Source: Luteimonas aquatica (GTDB lineage: Bacteria; Pseudomonadota; Gammaproteobacteria; Xanthomonadales; Xanthomonadaceae). Taken from it: a stretch of DNA of 64,000 nucleotides. Made by a program: the position numbers and the translations under genes. The notes under the pieces were generated by a model. That model was given only the letters and a program-made list of their open reading frames with translations, was not told where the DNA came from and made no database searches. Shown here piece by piece: positions 58,047 through 64,000 of the stretch. Position 1 is the stretch's first letter, and each line of letters begins with the position of its first letter. Where the stretch lies: the NCBI RefSeq assembly GCF_022662575.1, contig NZ_JALBFU010000001.1, positions 692,381 to 756,380 of the forward strand, given 5' to 3'.

Positions 58047-58922
58047 ATGGACAAGCAGGCCGCCCCGGACGCTGCGTTCTTCCGCCTTCCCGACCACCAC
58101 ATCGTGGCCCTGACCGGCCGCGACGCCATCGCCTACGCGCAGGCGCAGACGATGAACGACGTCGCCGCGCTGGCCGACCGGCAATGGCAATGGAACGGCT
58201 GGCTGACGCCCAAGGGCCGGGTCATCGCGCTGTTCTCGCTGTTGCGCCTGGACGCCGAGACCCTGTGGCTGCTGCTCCCCGACGCCGACGCCGAAGCGAT
58301 CGCCGACCGGCTGCGCGGCTTCGTCTTCCGCCGCAAGGCGGTGCTGGCCGTGCGCGAGGACCTGCATGTCGCGGGCGCCTTCCGCGCGCCCGCGACGGCG
58401 CGCGATGCCATCGCCGACGTCGCCGGAGGCGTCGTCGAACTCGATTTCGGCGCCGGCGACGAGCCGCGCACGCTGCGCATCGGCGGCGAACCCGGCAGGG
58501 ACGACGCGGCGGCCCTCGAGCGCTGGCGCAGCTTCGACCTGCGCCACGGCCTGCCGCGCCTGCCGCCCTCGCAGAGCGAGCACTGGACCCCGCAGCAGCT
58601 CTCGCTCGACCGGCTGCGCGCCTACAGCGTGAAGAAGGGCTGCTATCCGGGCCAGGAGATCGTCGCCCGCACCCATTTCCTCGGCCAGGCCAAGCGGCAC
58701 CTGGCCCTGCTGGAGACGCCGGCGCCGGCGGCGGTCGGCGACGAGGTGGACGAGGACGGGCGCGCCGCCGGCAGCGTGCTGTCCACCGCGTCCGCGCCCG
58801 CCGCCGCGGGCCCCGCCCGCCATTACGCCCTGTCCGTGCTGGCGGCCGAGCGCGGAACCTCGCTGCGCGTGGCGGGCGCGCCGGTCGAGCCGCTGTCCCT
58901 GCGCGCGGGCCTGCAGCGCTGA
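58047..58922 (+). CDS. ygfZ: Folate-binding Fe-S cluster assembly protein YgfZ
   Basis: A 291-residue YgfZ/GcvT-like protein. The N-terminal folate-binding half has RDAIAYAQAQTMNDV and WNGWLTPKGRVIALF; the diagnostic motif is KKGCYPGQEIVARTHFLGQ with the redox-sensitive cysteine. YgfZ helps repair or mature certain Fe-S enzymes in a tetrahydrofolate-dependent way. It is divergent from the SDHAF4-like gene with only about 30 bases between annotated starts. Confidence 0.93.
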   Translation: MDKQAAPDAAFFRLPDHHIVALTGRDAIAYAQAQTMNDVAALADRQWQWNGWLTPKGRVIALFSLLRLDAETLWLLLPDADAEAIADRLRGFVFRRKAVLAVREDLHVAGAFRAPATARDAIADVAGGVVELDFGAGDEPRTLRIGGEPGRDDAAALERWRSFDLRHGLPRLPPSQSEHWTPQQLSLDRLRAYSVKKGCYPGQEIVARTHFLGQAKRHLALLETPAPAAVGDEVDEDGRAAGSVLSTASAPAAAGPARHYALSVLAAERGTSLRVAGAPVEPLSLRAGLQR

Positions 58923-59132
58923 GGCGTGCCTACACGCGGCCTGCACACGGCGTGCACACGCGAACCGCGATTGCATCGATATATTCCGCAACGGGGACTT
59001 GCTAAGCTGCCCGCCGGACGTCGTGCCTGAACGGCCCTGCCCGGCCGCCGGCACCGGTGGAACGCGTCCGGACCACATAAGATCGGCACCACATAAGAAA
59101 CGTCTTTGCTCAACCGCTCCGGGGGAAATCTC

Positions 59133-59651
59133 ATGAACCGCTCCACCTACGTTTGCGTCGCGGCAAGCGCGCTCGTGCTCGCGCTGTCCGCCTGCTCCAG
59201 CCAACAGAAGAACACCCGCAAGAACGACAAGTCTCCCTCCCAGCAGGAGACCCTCGCCCTGCCCTACGTGCAGAAGCTGTCCGCCGACGGCCTGTTCGCC
59301 TTCGGCAAGGCCGACCTCTCCAACCTGAGCGAGGGCGGCCGCGGCGAACTCGACGCGCTCGCCACGCGCGCGCTCGCCAGCAACAACCTCGACGTGATCC
59401 ACGTCATCGGCCACAGCGACCGCATCGGCAACCAGAAATCCAACCTGGCCCTGTCCACGCGCCGCGCCAACGCGGTGCGCGACTACCTGGTCCAGCGCGG
59501 CATTCCGGCCGAGAAGATCACCGCCGTCGGCCGCGGCAGCGTCGAGCCGGTGGTCGAGTGCAAGACCGAGAAGGCGCAGGCGCTGATCGACTGCCTCGCG
59601 CCCAACCGTCGCGTGGAAATCCGCGTGGTGCCGCGCGGCAGCGGCGGCTGA
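59133..59651 (+). CDS. OmpA-family peptidoglycan-binding lipoprotein
   Basis: A 172-residue protein with a lipoprotein signal (LALSAC) and an OmpA C-terminal domain (about 55-170): FAFGKADLSNLSEGGRGELD, VIHVIGHSDRIGNQKSNLAL, STRRANAVRDYLV and APNRRVEIRV. The domain binds diaminopimelate of peptidoglycan; two cysteines near the end (VECKTEKAQALIDCLAPN) are typical. ATG at 59133 has GGGGGAA upstream. An intrinsic terminator follows directly. Confidence 0.93.
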   Translation: MNRSTYVCVAASALVLALSACSSQQKNTRKNDKSPSQQETLALPYVQKLSADGLFAFGKADLSNLSEGGRGELDALATRALASNNLDVIHVIGHSDRIGNQKSNLALSTRRANAVRDYLVQRGIPAEKITAVGRGSVEPVVECKTEKAQALIDCLAPNRRVEIRVVPRGSGG

Positions 59652-59677
59652 GCGCCGCGCCATCGTCCGGCCATCGG

Positions 59678-59704
59678 GGCCCCTCCGCGAGGAGGGGCCT
59701 TTTT
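59678..59704 (+). terminator. Intrinsic terminator of the OmpA-like gene
   Basis: GGCCCCTCC-GCGA-GGAGGGGCC forms a perfect 9-bp stem, followed by TTTTT (59700-59704). It lies 27 bases after the OmpA-like stop codon and ends at the stop codon of the convergent regulator gene. Confidence 0.95.
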
Positions 59705-60783
59705 CATGCCGCCGGCAGGCTCGCGAAGGCCTCGCGCAGGGTCTGCACGCTGCCGCAGTACGAGGCGTCGTAGCCGGGCAGCATGCCCAGCTCGTGGCGG
59801 AACATGGGATCGCGCAGCAGGCCGAGCAGTTCGATCAGGGGCGGCGAGCGCAATGCCCGCTCGCGGCAGACGAAGAAGTAGTGCTCGGTGAGCACCGGCA
59901 CGAAATCCAGGCCGTAGCGGCGCGCCGGCGGCTCCAGCCCGAGGCCGGCGTCGGCCAGGCCGCTGGCGACGTAGGCCGCGACCGCGGCATGGGTGAACTC
60001 CTCGACGTCGCAGCCGTGGATGGCCGACAGCGCCAGCCCCTGCCTGGCGAGCAGGCATTCCAGCAGCAGCCGCGTGCCGGAACCGGGCTGGCGGTGGATG
60101 AAGCGCACGTCGTCGCGCAGCAGGTCGCTGATCACGCGCAGGCGCTTGGGGTTGCCCGGCGCCACCACCAGCCCCTGTCGGCGCATCGCCAGGTGCACGA
60201 CGCGGTCGCCTTCCAGGTCGAGGCGGTCCAGGTAATGCCGCAGCAGTTCGCCCTCGAGCTCGCCCATCGGCAGGTGCAGGCCGGCCAGGTCGCAGCTGCC
60301 CGCGCGCAGCGCGCTGAGCGCGTCGTCCGGGCTGCGGTATTTCAGGTCCAGCGCCAACCCCGCCGCGGCCATCGCCCGGCGCAGCGTTTCCACGCCGAAA
60401 CCGTGCGAGGCGTGCAGGCGCAGCGGCGCGGCGTCGGCGGTGGTGCTGCGCTCCAGTTCCGTCTCCAGTTCCGTGGCCAGGCTGTCCAACGTCGGCGACA
60501 GGCGCGCGGCGATGCGGTTGTCGGCCCAGACCAGGCGCTCGCCCAGCGCGGTCAGGCGCGCGCCGCGTCCGCGCGTGGAGCGCAGCAGCGGCAGGCCGAA
60601 CAGCCGTCGCGCCTCGCGCAGCAGGCCCCAGGCATAGCGGTAGGACAGGCCGCAGGCGCGGCTGGCCGCGGCCAGCGAGCCGGCGGCGTGGACCGCCACT
60701 AGCAGCTCGATCAGCCGGGGCGGCATCTCGCGGCCGTCGGCGGTGCGCAGCTCCCATTGCGGCTGGATGGTGACCTTGTACAT
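59704..60783 (-). CDS. One-component regulator with ModE/LysR-type HTH and periplasmic-binding-like domain (formate locus)
   Basis: A 359-residue regulator. The N-terminal winged HTH (about 20-95, LIELLVAVHAAGSLAAASRA, GLSYRYAWGLLREA) resembles ModE/LysR HTHs. The C-terminal part (about 115-335) is a PBP-type domain as in molybdate-linked regulators: LRLHASHGFGVETLRRAMAA, AGSCDLAGLHLPMGE, FIHRQPGSGTRLLLECLL, YVASGLADAGLGLEPPARRY. It is divergent from the OFA transporter and formate dehydrogenase genes and probably controls them, perhaps in response to molybdate or a pathway acid. Confidence 0.88.
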   Translation of the reverse strand: MYKVTIQPQWELRTADGREMPPRLIELLVAVHAAGSLAAASRACGLSYRYAWGLLREARRLFGLPLLRSTRGRGARLTALGERLVWADNRIAARLSPTLDSLATELETELERSTTADAAPLRLHASHGFGVETLRRAMAAAGLALDLKYRSPDDALSALRAGSCDLAGLHLPMGELEGELLRHYLDRLDLEGDRVVHLAMRRQGLVVAPGNPKRLRVISDLLRDDVRFIHRQPGSGTRLLLECLLARQGLALSAIHGCDVEEFTHAAVAAYVASGLADAGLGLEPPARRYGLDFVPVLTEHYFFVCRERALRSPPLIELLGLLRDPMFRHELGMLPGYDASYCGSVQTLREAFASLPAA

Positions 60784-60855
60784 GGCCTGGCGCTCCGTCG
60801 ATGCCGGTGACTTGCCGCCGGATGCTGCGCGGCAGCACCGCGCGTCCGCCGATTG

Positions 60856-60877
60856 AATAGGATTTTCAAAGCCTATT
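60856..60877. promoter_or_regulatory. Near-perfect palindrome in the regulator / OFA transporter spacer
   Basis: The 22 bases starting AATAGG and ending CCTATT match in 9 of 11 symmetric pairs, in an AT-rich patch. It lies 73 bases upstream of the regulator start and 131 bases upstream of the transporter start. It is the best candidate binding site for the divergent regulator. Confidence 0.55.
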
Positions 60878-61007
60878 GTTAGACCATCGCACCCGTGAAA
60901 AGTCTTGTCAAACCAGGATAATCCGACGAAACCCCCATACCGCTTGTGTTCTCGACAACATATTTACCGACTGACAGTCTCAGCCAGCCGCAACCTCGGG
61001 AGGGTCC

Positions 61008-62669
61008 ATGGCCAGCACAGACGTGGTGGACGAGCAATTTCCGCAGCAAGGACACGGTTTCCTATCGCGCGAACGGATCGTCGCCAAACCCGGCTTCAAC
61101 CGCTGGCTGGTACCGCCGGCCGCGTTGGCCATTCATCTGTGCATCGGCATGGCCTACGGCTTCAGCGTGTTCTGGCTGCCGCTGTCCAAGGCGATCGGCA
61201 TCACCGAACCGGTCGCCTGCCCGGCGGACATGGGCACGCTGGCGCAGCTGTTCACCACCACCTGCGACTGGCAGGTGAAGATGCTGGGCTGGATGTACAC
61301 GCTGTTCTTCGTGCTGCTGGGCTGCTCGGCCGCGCTATGGGGCGGCTGGCTGGAGCGGGTCGGCCCGCGCAAGGCCGGCGTGGTCGCGGCCGTGTGCTGG
61401 GGCGGCGGCCTGCTGATCTCGGCGCTGGGCGTGTACCTGCACCAGCTGTGGCTGATGTGGCTCGGCTCGGGCGTGATCGGCGGCATCGGCCTCGGCCTGG
61501 GCTACATCTCGCCGGTGTCGACGCTGATCAAGTGGTTCCCCGACCGCCGCGGCATGGCCACCGGCATGGCGATCATGGGCTTCGGCGGCGGCGCCATGAT
61601 CGGCTCGCCGCTGGCCGACATGCTGATGCGGCACTTCGCCACCGACGCCTCGGTCGGCGTGTGGCAGTCGTTCCTGGTGATGGGCCTGCTCTACTTCGCC
61701 TCGATGATGTGCGGCGCGCTCGGCTATCGCGTGCCCCCGGCCGGCTGGGCGCCCGCCGGCTGGACGCCGCCGGCGAACAACGGCAACGCCATGATCACCA
61801 GCGCGCAGGTGCATCTCGACCAGGCCTGGCGCACGCCGCAGTTCTGGCTGATCTGGGCGGTGCTGTGCCTGAACGTCACCGCCGGCATCGGCGTGATCGG
61901 CATGGCCTCGCCGATGCTGCAGGAAGTCTTCGGCGGCCGCCTGATCGGCGTGGACGCGGGCTTCAAGTCCCTCGACGAGGCGCAGCTGAAGGAACTGGCC
62001 ACGATCGCCGCCGCCTTCACCGGCCTGATCAGCCTGTTCAACATCGCCGGCCGCTTCTTCTGGGCCTCGCTGTCGGACAAGCTCGGCCGCAAGACCACCT
62101 ACGCGGTGTTCTTCCTGCTCGGCATGGCGCTGTACGCGTCCGCGCCGCACCTGGGCGCCACCGGCAGCGTGGCGCTGTTCGTGCTCGGCTTCGGCATCAT
62201 CCTGTCGATGTACGGCGGCGGCTTCGCCACCGCGCCCGCCTACCTGGCGGACATGTTCGGCACGCGCATGGTCGGCGCCATCCATGGGCGCCTGCTCACC
62301 GCCTGGGCGGCGGCCGGGATCTTCGGACCGCTGATCGTGAACTACCTGCGCGACTGGCAGCTCGCGCGCGGACTGCCCCCGGCGCGGGTGTACGACCAGA
62401 CCATGTACATTCTCGCGGGGCTGCTGCTGCTCGGCTTCGTCTTCAACCTGCTGATCAAGCCGGTGGACGCGAAGTACCACATGAGCGAACAGCAGTTGCG
62501 CGAGACCGAACCGCCCAAGCCGGCCGCGGCCGCGGCCGGCGCGCACTCGGCGCACGCCGCTGCGGGCGGCCAGGGCGCGCTGGCGATCGTCTGCTGGCTG
62601 GCGGTGGGCATTCCGCTGGCCTGGGGCGTGTGGATCACGCTTCGGAAAGCTTTCGTGTTGTTCAATTGA
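61008..62669 (+). CDS. OFA-family MFS transporter (oxalate/formate antiporter type) with fused small subunit
   Basis: A 553-residue protein with 12 predicted helices and OFA hallmarks: AYGFSVFWLPLSKAIGI, GYISPVSTLIKWFPDRRGMA, FNIAGRFFWASLSDKLGRKT and YGGGFATAPAYLADMFGTRM. Large soluble insertions occur after helix 1 and mid-protein. After an Ala/Pro/His-rich linker (about 505-525) a 13th helix, LAIVCWLAVGIPLAWGVWIT, then LRKAFVLF, resembles the separately encoded small subunit seen beside such transporters; here it seems fused. GGGAGG precedes the ATG. It probably moves formate and/or oxalate for the formate dehydrogenase encoded next. Confidence 0.9.
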   Translation: MASTDVVDEQFPQQGHGFLSRERIVAKPGFNRWLVPPAALAIHLCIGMAYGFSVFWLPLSKAIGITEPVACPADMGTLAQLFTTTCDWQVKMLGWMYTLFFVLLGCSAALWGGWLERVGPRKAGVVAAVCWGGGLLISALGVYLHQLWLMWLGSGVIGGIGLGLGYISPVSTLIKWFPDRRGMATGMAIMGFGGGAMIGSPLADMLMRHFATDASVGVWQSFLVMGLLYFASMMCGALGYRVPPAGWAPAGWTPPANNGNAMITSAQVHLDQAWRTPQFWLIWAVLCLNVTAGIGVIGMASPMLQEVFGGRLIGVDAGFKSLDEAQLKELATIAAAFTGLISLFNIAGRFFWASLSDKLGRKTTYAVFFLLGMALYASAPHLGATGSVALFVLGFGIILSMYGGGFATAPAYLADMFGTRMVGAIHGRLLTAWAAAGIFGPLIVNYLRDWQLARGLPPARVYDQTMYILAGLLLLGFVFNLLIKPVDAKYHMSEQQLRETEPPKPAAAAAGAHSAHAAAGGQGALAIVCWLAVGIPLAWGVWITLRKAFVLFN

Positions 62670-62680
62670 CGCAGATGCCG

Positions 62681-62704
62681 CCCTTCCCCCGCGCGGGAGA
62701 AGGG
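62681..62704. repeat. Imperfect hairpin between OFA transporter and fdsG
   Basis: CCCTTC-C-CCC, GCGC, GGG-A-GAAGGG lies 12 bases after the transporter stop codon. No T-run follows. It may stabilise or partly attenuate the transcript before fdsG. Confidence 0.45.
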
Positions 62705-62735
62705 ATCGTGTCATGGATCATGAGTGGAACCACCG

Positions 62736-63266
62736 ATGGGCAAGCGCTCTAGGCAAATCGATTCGGTCACCCAGGTCGTGCCGCAACTGGCCGATTCGCA
62801 GCGGCAGGCGGTCGACGAGGCCATCGCGCGGCATCGCGAGCGCCCCGGCGCGCTGCTGCCGATCCTGCACGCCGTGCAGGAAGCGCTCGGCTTCGTGCCG
62901 GAGGGCGCGGCCGCGCCGATCGCGCACGCGCTCAACCTCAGCCGCGCCGACGTGCACGGCGTGATCAGCTTCTATCACGAGTTCCGCAGCGCGCCCGCCG
63001 GACGCCACGTGGTCAAGCTGTGCCAGGCGGAGGCCTGCCAGTCGATGGGCGCGCGCGCGCTGGAGGCGCACGCGCGCGACCATCTCGGACTCAAGCCGGG
63101 CGAGCACGACACGCGCGACCGCGCCTTCACCCTGGAACCGATCTATTGCCTGGGCAATTGCGCCCTGTCGCCGGCCCTGCTGCTGGACGGCGCGCTGCAC
63201 GGACGGGTGACGCCCGAGCGCTTCGATGCCCTGATCGCGCACTGCCTGCAGGGAGAGCGCGCTTGA
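62736..63266 (+). CDS. fdsG: NAD-dependent formate dehydrogenase gamma subunit (NuoE-like)
   Basis: A 176-residue thioredoxin-like [2Fe-2S] protein: LPILHAVQEALGFVPEGAA, ADVHGVISFYHEFRSAP and cluster ligands Cys96 and Cys101 (KLCQAEACQS) and Cys138 and Cys142 (YCLGNCALSP). NuoE and FdsG share this fold. The formate transporter upstream, the NuoF-like fdsB next and the absence of other nuo genes favour the soluble NAD-linked formate dehydrogenase. A GTG at 62724 is an alternative start. The stop overlaps the fdsB start. Confidence 0.87.
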   Translation: MGKRSRQIDSVTQVVPQLADSQRQAVDEAIARHRERPGALLPILHAVQEALGFVPEGAAAPIAHALNLSRADVHGVISFYHEFRSAPAGRHVVKLCQAEACQSMGARALEAHARDHLGLKPGEHDTRDRAFTLEPIYCLGNCALSPALLLDGALHGRVTPERFDALIAHCLQGERA

Positions 63267-64000
63267 ACGCCACGCGCATCTATGTCCCCGACGATGCCGC
63301 CGCCGCCTCGGTGGGCGCGGACCGGGTCGCGGAGGCGATCGCCCGCGAAGCCTCGGCGCGCGGCATCGAGGTGCATCTCGTGCGCAACGGCTCGCGCGGC
63401 CTGCTCTGGCTGGAGCCGCTGGTGGAGGTCGCCACCGCCGCCGGACGCGTCGCCTACGCGCCGGTCGCGCCCGGCGACGTCGCCGCGCTGTTCGACGCGG
63501 ACTGGCTGCGGGGCGGCGCGCACCGCCTGCGCCTGGGCGACATCGAGGTGCATCCCTACTTCGCGCGGCAGGAGCGCCTGACCTTCGCCCGCGTCGGACG
63601 GATCGATCCGCTCGACTCCGACGACTACGCCGCGCACGGCGGCTGGGCCGGCCTGCGGCGCGCCCTGGACATGTCACCGACCGCGATCGTCGAGGCCGTG
63701 ACCGATTCCGGCCTGCGCGGCCGCGGCGGCGCCGCCTTCCCGGCCGGCATCAAGTGGCGCACGGTGCTGGAAACGCCGGCGGCGCGGAAATACGTGGTCT
63801 GCAACGCCGACGAGGGCGACTCGGGCACGTTCTCCGACCGCATGCTGATGGAAGGCGATCCGTTCTGCCTGATCGAGGGCATGGCCATCGCCGGCCTGGC
63901 CACCGGCGCGACCCGCGGCTACATCTACCTGCGCAGCGAATACCCGCACGCCTGGCGCAAGCTCAACGCCGCCATCGCGCGCGCCTACGACGCCGGCTGG
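63263..64000 (+). CDS. fdsB: NAD-dependent formate dehydrogenase beta subunit (NuoF-like), N-terminal 246 residues
   Basis: The open frame runs from a TTG overlapping the fdsG stop codon to the window end. Residues 1 to about 110 form the N-terminal thioredoxin-like domain found in FdsB/HoxF-type proteins (IYVPDDAAAASVGADRVAEA). The NuoF core follows with the FMN/NADH motifs SGLRGRGGAAFPAGIKW and NADEGDSGTFSDR. The [4Fe-4S] ligands lie beyond the window. The extra N-terminal domain separates it from plain NuoF and supports fdsB. The catalytic fdsA should follow outside the window. Confidence 0.87.
   Translation, partial: MNATRIYVPDDAAAASVGADRVAEAIAREASARGIEVHLVRNGSRGLLWLEPLVEVATAAGRVAYAPVAPGDVAALFDADWLRGGAHRLRLGDIEVHPYFARQERLTFARVGRIDPLDSDDYAAHGGWAGLRRALDMSPTAIVEAVTDSGLRGRGGAAFPAGIKWRTVLETPAARKYVVCNADEGDSGTFSDRMLMEGDPFCLIEGMAIAGLATGATRGYIYLRSEYPHAWRKLNAAIARAYDAGW

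Noticed and set aside
57842..58129. 95-codon version of the SDHAF4-like gene
   Set aside because: It would overlap the start of ygfZ and adds unconserved residues; only the part from about 58018 inward is plausible.

Overview
The window is about 64 kb of high-GC chromosomal DNA from a gammaproteobacterium, most likely the Xanthomonas/Lysobacter group (Lysobacteraceae). This rests on several signs: two large TonB-dependent receptors beside sugar enzymes, a complete Entner-Doudoroff gene set, a DUF3247 protein (a family I associate with xanthomonads), the order scpA-scpB-rluB, a complete ccmA-I set, and dispersed two-hairpin REP-like repeats between genes. I see no rRNA, tRNA, insertion sequence, prophage or CRISPR array.

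Region 1 (1-17.5 kb) is sugar catabolism. After the 5' part of a multi-PAS sensor (minus strand) come a LacI regulator, a GH65 glycoside phosphorylase with beta-phosphoglucomutase, and a TonB-dependent receptor. A lone UgpC/MalK-type ABC ATPase lies divergent to a GH1 beta-glucosidase. The tightly overlapping zwf-glk-pgl genes are followed by edd and eda, so glucose or glucose-6-phosphate can be carried to pyruvate and glyceraldehyde-3-phosphate.

Region 2 (17.5-33.3 kb) starts with a small secreted protein, a membrane protein, and a Tat/lipoprotein alpha/beta hydrolase divergent from an AraC regulator. It continues with a minus-strand glucan locus: LacI regulator, CarO/Oar-type TonB receptor, GH144-like (endo-beta-1,2-glucanase family) lipoprotein, ABC binding lipoprotein, two permeases, and a 1043-residue lipoprotein glycosidase with a discoidin-like domain that I cannot place in a family. 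The ABC system has no ATPase of its own. A perfect LacI-type palindrome upstream of this locus (33216-33229) resembles a site between the lone ATPase and the GH1 gene (9901-9914). This suggests one regulon split over two places, which I consider the most interesting system in the window.

Region 3 (33.3-42.8 kb) is housekeeping: bolA-yciI, scpA-scpB-rluB with very acidic and Gly/Arg-rich tails, a thioesterase, DUF3247, an FAD-dependent reductase, a transaminase/omega-amidase pair, and DUF3293.

Region 4 (42.8-50.6 kb) is the cytochrome c maturation cluster ccmABCDEFGHI, with an azurin gene inserted between ccmB and ccmC.

Region 5 (50.6-59.7 kb) holds a glyoxalase-like gene, the Lol lipoprotein-release genes, and the succinate dehydrogenase genes sdhCDAB. 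Both flavinylation/assembly factors are present (SdhE downstream, an SDHAF4/DUF1674 protein upstream) together with a YgfX-like protein. YgfZ and an OmpA-like lipoprotein with a clear intrinsic terminator follow.

Region 6 (59.7-64 kb) is a formate/oxalate locus: a one-component regulator, an OFA-family MFS transporter that seems fused to its small subunit, and the first genes of an NAD-dependent formate dehydrogenase (fdsG and the 5' part of fdsB, cut by the window end). A 22-bp near-perfect palindrome lies in the divergent promoter region.
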